Origin: Sclerotinia nivalis
Taxonomy: Eukaryota > Ascomycota > Leotiomycetes > Helotiales > Sclerotiniaceae
Length of the DNA stretch: 64,000 nt
Assembly: GCA_029531795.1 (NCBI GenBank)
Contig: JAPEIS010000017.1
Coordinates: 124,001 to 188,000 of the forward strand
Reading direction: 5' to 3'
Made by a program: the position numbers and the translations under genes. This document shows, in pieces, positions 45,662 through 56,776 of the stretch (position 1 is the stretch's first letter; each line of letters opens with the position of its first letter). The notes under the pieces are model-generated. The model was not told where the DNA came from. It did no database searches and was given only the letters and a program-made list of their open reading frames with translations.

Positions 45662-47105
45662 ATGGTGAGTTGTAATTAGTTTATCTTCATATATCTTTAT
45701 GCTAATTCAATTGTTCTATAGAAAATAAAAGCACTTAGTCGGGCGTCCATTCAGGCCCCAGGGTCTGAAGCCAAACAGCCCCGCAACCTTGGTATGTATA
45801 ACTCTGTGGAGGACATTGGAGACGGAGCAGACATTAATACTTTCCATAGATCCAGCATTACATCCATTTGAAAGAGCCCGAGAATATACTCGTGCCCTCA
45901 ATGCCACCAAAATGGAGAGGATGTTCGCCGCTCCTTTCATCGCGCAGTTAGGTAAAGGACATGTCGATGGAGTTTACACAATGGCAAAGGATCCTAATGC
46001 TCTCGAACGATTTGCAAGTGGCAGTGGTGATGGTGTCGTGAAAGTATGGGATTTAACGTCTCGGGATGAGGTTTGGCAAACTAGTGCGCATGAGAATATT
46101 ATCAAAGGCATGAGTTGGACGAGGGATCAAAAACTTCTAACTTGCGCAAGTGATCGATCGATCAAACTTTTCGATCCTTATAATACAACTACGGGATCTG
46201 CGCCGGTTGCAACATGGTTAGGCACTAATGCGTTCACAAGTTTGTCACATCACCGTTCGAAAAACGCATTTGCAGCATCATCTGGAGTCATCTCGATATA
46301 CGATCTCGAAAGACAGAATGCGCCGCCCGATGTTCTAAAATGGCCAAATTCAACGGATACTATTACCACAGTAGCTTTCAATCAGGTTGAAACTTCAATA
46401 CTTGCTTCCACTGCTACGGATAGGTCGATTGTTTTATATGATCTCCGAACTGGACTTCCCATTCACAAGACGCTTCTCAATTTTGCCTCAAATGCTATAT
46501 CTTGGAATCCTATGGAAGCCTTTAATTTTGCGGTAGCCAACGAAGATCATAACGTTTATATTTTCGACATGAGAAAGATGGAAAGAGCCTTGAATGTACT
46601 GAAGGGTCATGTCGCCGCTTGTATGGATGTAGAGTTCAGTCCGACCGGTGAAGAGCTCGTTACAGCATCGTACGACAGGACCGTTAGGTTATGGAGCAGG
46701 ACCAAGGGACACTCGAGAGATATCTACCACACTAAGCGCATGCAGAGAGTCTTTTCAGCAAAATGGACACCTGATTCGAAATTCATTCTTTCGGGTTCCG
46801 ATGACGGCAATATTCGCTTATGGAGAGCTAATGCTTCAAAGAGAGAAGGAATTAAGTCGGCCAAACAGCGAACTGCTTTGGAATACAACGAGGCATTGTC
46901 AGAGCGGTATGCTCATATGCCCGAAATCAGACGAATTAAACGTCACAGACATGTTCCCAAGGTTATTAAAAAGGCTGGAGAGATCAAATCGGAGGAACTC
47001 AAGGCCATTAAGCGCAGACAAGAGAATGAACGAAAACATACCAAGAAGCAATTCTCGAAGAGGCGAGCAGAGAGAGAGAAGATGGTTTTGGCAAATGAAC
47101 AGTAA
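45662..47105 (+). CDS. SOF1: Sof1/DCAF13 WD40 ribosome-biogenesis protein (3 exons, 442 aa)
   Basis: Exon 1 is just the ATG (45662-45664), exon 2 is 45722-45791 and exon 3 is 45850-47105. Introns are GTGAGT..TAG and GTATGT..TAG. The product starts MKIKALSRASIQAPG and continues LDPALHPFERAREYTRALNA, a near-invariant Sof1 start. A WD40 propeller follows (VWDLTS, LFDPYN, IYDLER, LYDLRTGLP, IFDMRKME, LWSRTKG, LWRANAS). The C-terminal Sof1-like tail is Lys/Arg-rich (EYNEALSERYAHMPEIRRIK to KKQFSKRRAERE). Sof1 is a nucleolar component of the small-subunit processome needed for 18S rRNA maturation. A long frame that starts inside intron 2 at 45789 is not the true start. Confidence 0.95.
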
Positions 47106-48437
47106 TATTATGTATGATTGGCTGGGAAAAGCTTATATAGGTGCGGAGTCAAGGTATGTGGTGGCATATGCGAGGCGTTTATGGAGGCTATGGTTGGTTC
47201 GTGAATACCACAAACTACAATGTTTGACTTGTAAATAGAATATGGAAATGTGATAATGAAATCCTATTGCCGGTCCAGGTGTCTCCAGCTCTGATTGATT
47301 ACTCATCTTCCCTGAGTGGACAAAATAAAGTTTCAATGGGTAAGTGCTCATTTCATCTGGCACAATCATTTTTGCTGTTTTTTAATGCCATCAAGAATTT
47401 AAGATTGTGGTTAGTTCGGGAGGTATTAAAGCTTTGCGGGGCAACAATTCACAGTCTGGCTCAAGTGAGGGGATACGTACAAGGATCTTTTACTCTCTGT
47501 TATAATTGTTTAGGCTCCGTTATTTCATAATACAGCCTGGTTTCATAGCAGTCGAGCCCCCTTTTTTCTCTCCAGAATGTAGTGGTTATTAGGAGACAAG
47601 CGAGGAATAGATAGATATTTCCAACAGTAATACCGTTAATAAGTTGCAATTCACTTTGGCTCATACTTTACCCAAGATGGGAATATCTTGTAGTGAATTT
47701 GGTCATTTGAAGAAGTTTTGTTCCATATCTTGTTTGGTAAATCCCAATACTGTTCTTTCCAGATAGACCAGTGAAAAAGCTTTTGTTGCATATCTGGATA
47801 ATTGATTGTCGTGACTTTTTCATTCAATTGATTGAATATTTGTAGACTTTCACCTCTTTATTACACCTTGAGTTGGGATTTTGCTACTGGCTCATTTTTC
47901 CTTTGATCAGCTTTCGCTGGACCCAAGCAATAAAATAAATGACTTCTGAATTTTGATTGTGGAGTTATTTAGAGATCATGAAACACCGGGTCTAATCCGA
48001 AGAATAGAAAATGGTTGCCTACTTTCGAACCCAAAACCAACAAATGTTGACTTATCTATTTCGCTACCTGTGGGTTAACTCATTGCAAAGTATTCAGTGA
48101 TTGAAGTGGAATGGAAAATCTATTAAGCTGTAAATGATGGGCCTTTTTTGCTGGTATTTTATGTCTAAATGTTTGCGGACTGGTGATCAAACTAAGCCTA
48201 TGACTGGACGACCCCGGATGATCACATTGATGTTAGTAGTTCGTTCTATATAAGTCCTGATCTTAGAGTTGATATGAACATCATCACTATTAAATCAACA
48301 TATTCAATCTTCCGTGTTCCGAATTTGTTCATCAAACTGAAAGTCTCAGTCTCTCACATATCGAAAATACGGCAAAAGATTCGCAACAGCAGGCTGGACA
48401 TGCTAGTCAAGGTGTAACTACAACGGCAGCCTGTCGC
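47106..48437. other. Intergenic, no supported gene
   Basis: 3' flank of SOF1, then sequence without a recognisable gene. A TATA-like CTATATAAG at about 48,246 lies upstream of the small ORF at 48438. Confidence 0.5.
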
Positions 48438-48632
48438 ATGCCTGGTAATTCAGAAAACAGTGGCAAGAGACGAGAGAGTCGAAATTCCCCTCGTGACAGA
48501 CCCCTGAAGACAAAATATATCAGTGCTGAGAATGCTCACCGTGAGTGGAGCGAGAAGGGCACTTCTTTAGAGGTATTGAGCCAAGGGGATTCTGAAACAG
48601 TTCCGACAAAACTGCCGACACAGAAATCGTGA
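48438..48632 (+). CDS. Small hydrophilic hypothetical protein (64 aa)
   Basis: ATG to TGA frame, Ser/Arg/Glu-rich (SGKRRESRNSPRDRPLKTKY), with coding-like composition. The frame stays open about 145 bp upstream (including AKDSQQQAGHASQGV) but without another ATG, so the true protein may be longer with an upstream exon. A TATA-like box lies 190 bp upstream. The solo LTR at 48741 begins 108 bp after the stop and may have altered its 3' end. No family recognised. Confidence 0.35.
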   Translation: MPGNSENSGKRRESRNSPRDRPLKTKYISAENAHREWSEKGTSLEVLSQGDSETVPTKLPTQKS

Positions 48633-48740
48633 GTAATCGTAAGGATGCACCTTTCCGGCGCCACAATCGTGCGGATAATTTAGAAAGTCCCAGGGAAAGA
48701 ACAGAGCGATGGAGCAGTTACCAAGATATAGCATAGATAT

Positions 48741-49028
48741 TGTGAGAAAGTTGGGTTACTAGGGCCACATACATAGCTAGTTCATAGGCATTAGGTTACA
48801 TGATCCTTCGTAGTTAAATATGAGAAGGCTTCGCTTTTCCTTTTTAGGATAATCAATCGTTTTTTCATTAGTCTTTTTGTATACCTATTATATACAACCC
48901 CAACCCATTGTTAAATCCTATTAGTTCTACTATTCGAAGTTTATATAATGTAATTTGATCAATTCGTATCCTATTCCACCTTGCAGCGTGCTTTCGGGAC
49001 GCACGTATCTCGACCTACCTCTTTCACA
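48741..49028 (+). mobile_element. Solo LTR of the C family (288 bp, TSD ATAT)
   Basis: Begins TGTGAGAAAG and ends CTCTTTCACA. It matches the reverse complement of 4632-4919 along all 288 bp. Flanks 48737-48740 and 49029-49032 both read ATAT, giving a 4-bp TSD. It keeps more C and G than the copy in the RIP block. Confidence 0.9.
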
Positions 49029-49032
49029 ATAT

Positions 49033-51424
49033 TCTTCAAATGCCTAGCAGAAGAGTAAAATGAAGTAGTAACATAGATTTTATGGACCCTATCACTTGGC
49101 ATTTTCTGGATATCTCTTACTGTTTTGCTGAGTGTCGAGACCTTCATCATATTTCTGTTGCGGCTTGATGTCCATGAAAGGCCTGAATACACTGGATGCA
49201 TTGTCTTTGGTATATTCGAAGTTAGTCGCAATTGTGAATTTTCTTTGGGTGAATAGGTCATGTTAGTTTTATCGAAGCATAGGGATGCCGGGTATGCTGC
49301 TTGTTTGTAAGAGCTTCTAAGTTTTCGTCCAAGGTGGAAATCGGGTACACAACGAGCCTGGTATATCGTTTTCCTTACGGAGAGATACCTATATCAAATT
49401 GTATCATATCTCCAAAAAAAATTATGCACTTTTTTTAATGCAATCCATAGATCCGAGTTCCATTGATATTGACATTGGCATTTAGGCTTTTACCATCTGC
49501 AAGAACAACCCTGTAGTTTTCAACCATATCATAGTATATGCTATATCCTGATGAAAAGGAAGAGATCTACCTAAATTTACATTAAATAAAAATATACTAA
49601 GCATGGAACTGCGGAAAAACACTTACCTCCCAAAAGTAAACCTCCAATTCCGATATTATATATATAACCGCCTACAATAGAAAGTCTTATCGAATCAAGT
49701 TTCTCAAAAACTTCATTTCAAACAATTCTACCTCCATTTGAAACAATATCTATCTTTTTGTTTATTTCGACTATTTTGATATTATATAAATCAATTTTTA
49801 TGTCATTATTGAGATGGCACTACCTGCAAAAGGCCTGTGGACTCCTCTAATCGCTACTTTAATAATGTTTTGATTCTCCGAGTTTATAGCTTTTAGGGAT
49901 TTAGAGAGTGAAGAGGTATCTTTGGTAGATATAGGTATGAAAATGAAAGCAGATTTCAGCTGTATTTCTGAAGGATATGAAAGGAGACTTCAGAGAAGCA
50001 TATAAAGATCACTATTAGGCTCAAAGATTTTACCTTCAAGGCTCTTTGAGAGTACAATATAGATCTGTGATATGCCTTTCAGCTGCAGTTTTGCGGTTCT
50101 ACAACAGTAAGAAAATTATTTGAGATGTGACGTTCTGATGAGTTCAAAAATATGCTTTCAACTATTAAAAGAGAGGACAATGGTTCAAATCATGATTTCT
50201 CATAGTTTTATTTCGTATGACTTGATCTATTAGAGCTTAGTACTATGTGATGTGTTCGTTGGAAAGGAGCGGAACTAATATTAGGAAAGTGCTCTTACCG
50301 GCTCTTCTGAAGACCATGGTAGTAGATCTGTGTCTGACCCCTAGAAGACCTCCCGAGGGATATAGGGACGGACGTGTTAAGCTAGAGAACTTTGTACAGG
50401 AAATTCTCTGTGAAAGCAGATTATGTCGAAGCGTGTGACTAGAGAAAGGTATGGTCGGTTGTGGGCGCCCCTTCAAATCTTCGTGATAGGAGATAGTTTT
50501 CAAGGCTGATATGTAAGGTTTTTGGTGCGATGTTCGCCGTCTCGACGGTCAAGTCACAAAAGAAGTATCGATAGGTGCTATCAATGGTAGAAACTGGGCA
50601 TTATTCATGCAAACAGACAGCGGGTAAATTCAGCAAATGTACGAAATATATCCCAAAATGGCTGGTCAGCAAGAAACCTCTTGTTTCCACTCAATATTTA
50701 CTATCTTTATGACCCTACGATCCACGATACGAAAAGGTTGCTGGAATTCCAGTACCCGATCTTGATGGGCCCATCTTCAGAAAGCACTCTAAAGACCCAC
50801 ATCAGTAGCATCGAGACAATTGGGGTAACTGCGGGAAAGAAATGGCGGGACCCCATAATCCCCATCCATCCACGCTCCACCACTGTAGGTCATGGCCCCA
50901 CCCTTACCTTTTTCTCGCTTTTTTTCTTTAAGCAGGGATTTAGATTAGCGATAGGTGATAGTGGATTGAAATGGCACCATTGCATCTATCCTACGCGTCT
51001 TATGTATCATGTATACATACACATGCAAAAATGGGTTGAGATGAATGAAGGTCCAAAGTTGGTAGTGGAAATATTGCAATAGTGGGATAGTAGCCGGAAA
51101 TTCCATTAGTTCAGTAGACCCACGAGTAGCATCAAATCACCACATCTTCACATCATCCATCACAATATTACTGGTCTGGATTCCATCGACTCATGTCACA
51201 GTTCTTTTGTCAAGTACTTCAACTCACCAGGCTGGTCCGCCTGGTAGCTAGAAAAACATTTTCTAAAACCGGGCTCATCTGGCGAAAGTCTGTGCATCAA
51301 CTGCAGGCTAATCGTAACAAAATAGTTTGTCACTTGATTGTACCTCTGTACTCTGCGTTCCTCATTGTGGAACACCGGAACGTTCCATTACTGTATATTC
51401 GCTATTTCCCAAGGTCAAAGCGAC
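49033..51424. other. Intergenic upstream of the MFS gene
   Basis: The minus-strand frame 48971-49261 runs into the LTR and has no domain. Frames at 50243-50503 and 50681-51082 lack domains and splice partners. The last 400 bp (CCCCAT, CCCCAC and CCCCATCC motifs near 50,855-50,900) are probably the MFS promoter. Confidence 0.45.
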
Positions 51425-53443
51425 ATGTCCAACACGAAGGATGAGGTATGTGCCAATGCCACAACTTCTGGCAACAGCAATGATGATATCGACCATGATC
51501 CTGAGCTCAAAACTACATCGTGGTGGCGTCACATTGTAGGATACGTTTGGGATTCGGCTGAAGGTACACCACGAGACAGAAGATATGTCCAGAAGATTGA
51601 TGCGTACATGTTGTAGGAAACCTCGTTCATCCTCCAACGGAACCAGAACACCACTAATTATCCTCCAGTACAGCAGTATGCCTAGGCTATTTTATCAAAT
51701 ATTTAGATCAGACAAATTACAGTAGGTGATAGAGATCATCCAGAAAACCAAAACGTGATTACTGACTCAACATGTACAGGTAACGCCTTTGTTAGTGGCA
51801 TGCAGGAGGATGTGAGTTCCCCTACCTCAATTGTTCCTGCGTTCCAGAAACCAACGGACATTGCCATCTTAGCTTCATTTATACGGCAATCAAAGAAACT
51901 GGCTCAACACTTGGTTTAGTCTTGGCATCATGGTTGGTAGTGTGCCGGCAATGATGGTTCAACTTCGCGGGACGCGCTCTTCTTATTTCCTCCCCTGTTG
52001 CGAGATTGTATGGTCTGCGCTGGTGATGGGTATGGCTGCGGCGAAGACCATTGAAACGGTAAGTGCAACATAAAAACGTGATTCGAACTCATCTAGGTAA
52101 GTTTTGGTTCTAATTCCATCCAGATGTACGTGCTTCGATTCTTCATCGGGCTTTTCGAAGCATGTTCCTTCCCAGGTTACGTTGCGCTGCTCGGGGGTTG
52201 GTACGGACCTGCGGAACTCACCAAAAGAGTTGCCATCCTGGGATCGGTTGAATCGATAGCCAGTATGTTCAGCGGGTACTTGCAGGCCGGTTTGTATACC
52301 AGTTTGAACGGATCTCATGGTATTGCCGGTTGGAGATGGCTGTTCATCATGGATGCCGCCATCTCTATTCCCATTGCTGTCTGGGGATTTTTTGCAATAC
52401 CGGACTTGCCACATAATACGAAAGCTTTTTATCTCAATGCAGACGATAGGCAATATAGTATTGAGAGAGTCGAGAAGCTGGGTCTCTCCGAGCCTGTGAA
52501 ATTGACTTGGAAAATATGCAAGGAAGTCTTTTTGAACTGGAAGTTATGGGCATTTATTTTCCCTTATGTGTAAGTTAATTATTCCGAGACGGCGAGAGAA
52601 TAATTTTGAAGAACTAACCCAGGATAGCATGCTCGTTAATTGCCACTCCGCAACAAACTACTTCAATCTTTGGCTGAAAGCGGAAGGATACAGTGTTGTG
52701 AAAAGAAACACTCTACCAACAGCAGGCAATGCACTCACCATCGTCGTTTCGTTTGTCTACGGAATCATAGCAGATCGTACGGGTAAACGATTTCTCCTAA
52801 TCAACATCCTGATGGTTATAATAATGATTTCGAATATCATGTTATCCGTATGGAATATCCCCAAGCCCGCCCTTATGGCCGCCTATTACTTATCGTATGC
52901 TGGCACCGCAGCCACCCCAGTGCTCATTGTAAACTCCCCCTCCCGAGTTATCACTTACCGGCTAGCCCAGGTCTGAAAAGTTCTTGCTAATCCGGTTCAC
53001 AGTCGTGGGGTAACCAACTGAATGCCGCTGACCCTAACTTACGGCAATTGCTTGTCGCTGCTGGAAATGTTGTCTCATTTGCATGGGTTCTTTGGGTACC
53101 GCGTAAGTCATCATCTTCATCTCCCTATCATGGCAACGAAGTAATTCACGGTTGACTGACTTATGAATATATAGTGGTACTATTCCCTACCTACGATGCA
53201 CCCAAGTATAAGTACGGTTATCAGATTTTGGTACTCTTTGGGGGTCTCGGAATCGTTGGTATTTGTTTGATGGTTTACATCCATAAACGCGACGACAGGT
53301 AAGTTTGCCTGAACATTGGTATACTATTCTGCAAGTGTGGAAAAGCTAAATAATTGTATAGGAAAACAGAGGATGCACAGATAGAATGCGTACAGAATGA
53401 ACATATTCAGGAGAAGGGCATTGATGTTGGGACGAAAACATGA
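51425..53443 (+). CDS. Dal5-like MFS permease (9 exons, 503 aa)
   Basis: Exons 51425-51612, 51669-51721, 51780-51811, 51873-52058, 52124-52569, 52628-52928, 53003-53102, 53175-53298 and 53362-53443 all join in phase to 503 residues. The protein belongs to the anion:cation symporter (allantoate/pantothenate/nicotinate permease) group. Motifs are GYFIKYLDQTNYSNAFVSGM in TM1-loop, NTWFSLGIMVGSVPAM, RFFIGLFEACSFPGYVALLG in TM4, GIAGWRWLFIMDA in TM5-6, FFAIPDLPHNTKAFYLN before the central loop, VNCHSATNYFNLWL, and AWVLWVPLVLFPTYDAPKY near TM12. About 12 membrane segments, plasma membrane. The substrate cannot be read from sequence. The ATG was chosen for frame continuity with exon 1 (MSNTKDEV). 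Confidence 0.9.
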
Positions 53444-54135
53444 TGTTGAGGGCACCTATCACCACCTACTGAAATACTAAATTTCAATCTACAATCTATA
53501 CTTTTAAACCTTGAGGTGACGCTTTGTAGAGTGCTCTTTCTCTACTAAAAACATCGCCATCGGTAGCGCAGGTGCAAGCAGGAAAAAGGACTTTCAAGCA
53601 AATATTTTGATTCTGGCTTGAATTCTGAGACTGGGAACGCAGAATCGAAACGAGTCTGCGTGGATCTTGATTAGGAACGGCCCTATGGAAGCCGGTCGAC
53701 GGACATTTTGTATTCTTTTCACATTTATTTGTATTTATATCCCTCTCTTTCGGAATATCAACAGTCTATATGTTCTCAGATATGGGTTTATTCACGATGG
53801 ATGTTCAGTATATAAGACTTACCACTATCGTGCCTCCTATAAAATACAATAAACGAGCGATTTTGATGACATAGATGCGAATTTACATGTGAAGTCGGAT
53901 GCTACGATATTCGTCATTCATTTCAAAGACAATGAAGTATTAATCCATTTGGATACATCTTTTGTTTTTGGGAGGACACTTTGACTTTCTTGCGAATTTC
54001 GGTTGCGGGTTCTTTCAACCCACTTGGTTGATAATCTAGTAGCACATTCCTGCAAGTTCGCATACAAACAACCTTCCAAGCTCTAGGTAACGAGGCAGTG
54101 TCAACTTACGACGTAAAAGTAAAGGACCACCCTTT
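53444..54135. other. Convergent 3' region of the MFS and ankyrin genes
   Basis: No gene recognised; only short frames without domains. Confidence 0.5.
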
Positions 54136-54933
54136 TCATTCTTCCAGGTGTTTCCGTAGCAATTCCACCACATCTTCATACCCTCCAGCCTCCGCTACAT
54201 CCATACAAGATCGCCCCATCCTATCCACCAAAGCTGCATCTGCTCCTTTCCCTAGCAAATATTCCACAGTTCCCATTTTCCCCGCTCTACAAGCACGATA
54301 CAGCGCCGTGCCTTCCGATTCAAACGATTCTCGATCACCCACCGCATGCCAAATAACCTTCTCCTCCAAATCCAAATCCCGTTCTGTCTCCACAAACAAC
54401 TTCAAAGCTTCGACATTACCCAATTCCGCCGCTTCAATTGCCGCGCCCGTTCCTTGTGTTTTGAATCCATATCTGAGCATCAATTTAATAAACTCAAGCG
54501 AAGGGAAATCTCCCACCATTGCCCAAATTACCGCTTCCCGATCACCGAAAGAAGACCCATTATTTGGATCCTGGCCATTTTCAAGCAGAAATTTGGCGAG
54601 AGGATGTTTCCACGCATAGCAGCAACGACGAGTCCATCGCCGAGACTTTCACTCCAATAGTTGTTTAGATTGAATCCATAGTTGAGCAATACCTGGAGTA
54701 TGGGAATAGATTCGCTTTTGAGGGCGCCGTGAAACATGGGGTTGTTTTCAGACTCGGAGGGAATTGTTAAGGCCGAGGGTGAAGAGCCGTTCTAGGGCTG
54801 GAGGGTTATTGTGCCTTCTGGCGAGATAACCAAGTTCGCGGAGAATTGCGGGGGACGGAACAGATGAAAATATGGAGGTGAGATCTCCGGATTTGGCCGC
54901 GGAGAGTATGTCCTCGTCCAATTTATTGGCCAT
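54136..54933 (-). pseudogene. Ankyrin-repeat protein gene with two frameshifts
   Basis: Three minus-strand pieces in different frames form one ankyrin protein of about 265 residues. 54933 to about 54765 starts MANKLDEDILSAAKSGDL. About 54760-54605 reads NPMFHGALKSESIPILQVLL. About 54605-54136 reads KFLLENGQDPNNGS, then GTALYRACRAGKMGTVEYLL and GRSCMDVAEAGGYEDVVELL. Continuity is restored by removing one base near 54,765 and adding one near 54,605. The indels have opposite sign, so the outer parts share a frame. No splice sites explain the shifts. Either the gene is recently inactivated or these are sequence errors. Ankyrin repeats mediate protein binding; no partner domain is visible. Confidence 0.75.
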
Positions 54934-54987
54934 GGTAGAGGTTATGATTTGGTTTGTGATATCAGGCGATCTAGCTCGCTCGAGCAA

Positions 54988-56111
54988 TTAAAGGACCGGG
55001 GTATCTGATGCGAAAGTTCGAAATATGTTGCAAGCGATTGCCGGGTACTAACTAAGTACAAGAAGTGAATATGGTTAAATTTATAGTTATGATTATATGA
55101 TTATGATTATAAGATGATATAAAGAGATCAATCTGGAGAAAGGGCAAGAATGGATTGCCCTAAGAGCCCCTGAATAATAAGTGGGGTATTGCTGGCCGAA
55201 GGAAGCTAAGCGAACGTCGATACAGCACCAACATGCTCAAATGCTATTTTTAGTCATCAAGGAGCCTAGGTAGCCCTATTATTGGTGTGACGTTTCTCAT
55301 TCCATCAACCTCCATTCGTAACTAAGAGCGCCTGAGAACCAACCATTTTACTCCGCGCCGCTGACGACAGGATTTTACGGACCCAAGCTTATGTCATGAT
55401 CTGTCAGTGGTGTTAAAAGAATTTCCATTTATTTGATTAATCTGAACTTTTTTTCAAGATATTATAAATGAACGAAAAGAATAATGTAAAGTTACGTATT
55501 TGGGAAAGCCTGAATTCAGGGTTTTCCATCAATGTAAGAGTTTATGTGATGGGGGAGCAAAGCTTAATCTCAGCAGCTTGATACAATGATGATGATTGAA
55601 ATGTTGATTCTCTATGAGTTAATTTCTTTCTTGTAAAATGTGAAGAGCTTATGTTATGGAACTATAACAACTTCGATTTCTAGTTGGTTGGCTCGTAGCC
55701 GACATTCAAATGCATCAAAACATTCATCATATGTAATTCCTCTCACAATTTCAATTGTGGCAAAGATTGTTGGTACGATATTTGGGCTGGCCAGTGCAGC
55801 TCTTGTGGAAAATTATTTGACTAAAGTCGTTAAGAATGTAATGGAAATAGATCTCACTTTCACTGATATTATTCCCATGATAATGGTGCATATATTCCAT
55901 ATAACTCAACAGTTTAATGTATATAGATGAGCGTATAAGTGTATTAGAAGCTTTCTCTCTTTCTTTTCTCCCGTGTCAGATCTCTCAGCTTCTTTTTGCA
56001 TACATTCTTTACCTAGCTACTGAATCACAACCTTCATTTGACTTTATTTTTATTTTTGGTATTTCTTTCTTGCGTTTTGGTTGTGCTGTTCTTCCAATTC
56101 CAGCCGCAATC
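54988..56111. other. Intergenic
   Basis: Short GATTATGATTAT repeats at 55,080-55,110. A 96-codon frame at 55640-55930 has a hydrophobic stretch (IVAKIVGTIFGLASAALV) but no start context or partner exons, so it is not called. Confidence 0.45.
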
Positions 56112-56776
56112 ATGCTCTTCTCCAGAAGCAAATCTTTCTCCGTCTCCGTCTCTGCCTTCGTCTTCGGTCTTTTCTCTTGGCTTCCTCTTCTCACCTCTCC
56201 AGCGACACAGCTGTTGCGCATCCCTTATCCTCACTCAGCCTTTACGAACGCACCAACCAGTTCGTCAATCACCAAAAAGTCCGCTCTTCCTAGCAAACAA
56301 GATTGCATAAACGCACTTCTACCCGGTCAACCTCCCGCCAATTCAGCCTTCGCTTTCACAGGTAAAACAAAACCTGCCGCGCTCAGCGCTGTAAAAACCT
56401 ACGCTGTGAAAACAAGCTCGTCCACGTAGGTCTAGTCTGGAAAACCGGCAAAGCTTTCATCGACCAAACCAATTACCAAACGACCGCTTCTACTCTCCAA
56501 ACTACCCGCCAAGAATTCTCAGGGGTATATGCAGAACATGCATCCGGAACAGCTTGTTTGGTGATGGGTCATAAGGCGGAGTGAACTGCCGATAGTATCG
56601 TTTTCACAAAGGAGTTTCTGGCAATGCAGGCGAGTGGAGAGGTGAAAGAGATTATTTGGTTAGACATCGATAATAAACCGGCGGAACCAACGAAGGTGAC
56701 GAAAACTTGGTGGGGCAGGGGGCAGACCACTGAGTCGGGTACGGAAGCGGAAAGCCCGAGTGTAGAGCTGAACTAA
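56112..56776 (+). pseudogene. Decayed gene for a secreted protein, function unknown
   Basis: The ATG at 56112 opens a signal-peptide-like start (MLFSRSKSFSVSVSAFVFGL, then FSWLPLLTSPAT). Protein-like sequence then alternates between two frames: SLSLYERTNQFVNHQKV in frame 3 relative to the start, DCINALLPGQPPANSAFAFTG back in the first frame, then from about 56,400 ENKLVHVGLVWKTGKAFIDQ to EFSGVYAEHASGTACLVMGH in frame 3. An in-frame TGA (56582-56584) is followed by TADSIVFTKEFLAMQASGEV and KEIIWLDIDNKPAEP, ending at TAA 56774-56776. Several frameshifts plus one nonsense change make it non-functional. I do not recognise the family. Confidence 0.55.

Noticed and set aside
45789..45849. Apparent start of the Sof1 ORF at 45789
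   Set aside because: This stretch is intron 2; the spliced ATG..KIKALSR start matches the family and has GT..AG borders.
48971..49261. 96-codon minus-strand frame spanning the solo LTR edge
   Set aside because: Its last 19 codons are LTR sequence; without the LTR the frame stops after about six codons, and no domain is visible.
50681..51082. 133-codon plus-strand frame upstream of the MFS gene
   Set aside because: No domain, no splice partner, low-complexity Phe/Ser segment; more likely promoter DNA.
55640..55930. 96-codon frame with a hydrophobic stretch
   Set aside because: A single membrane-like segment in AT-rich DNA, no supporting exons and no homology I recognise.
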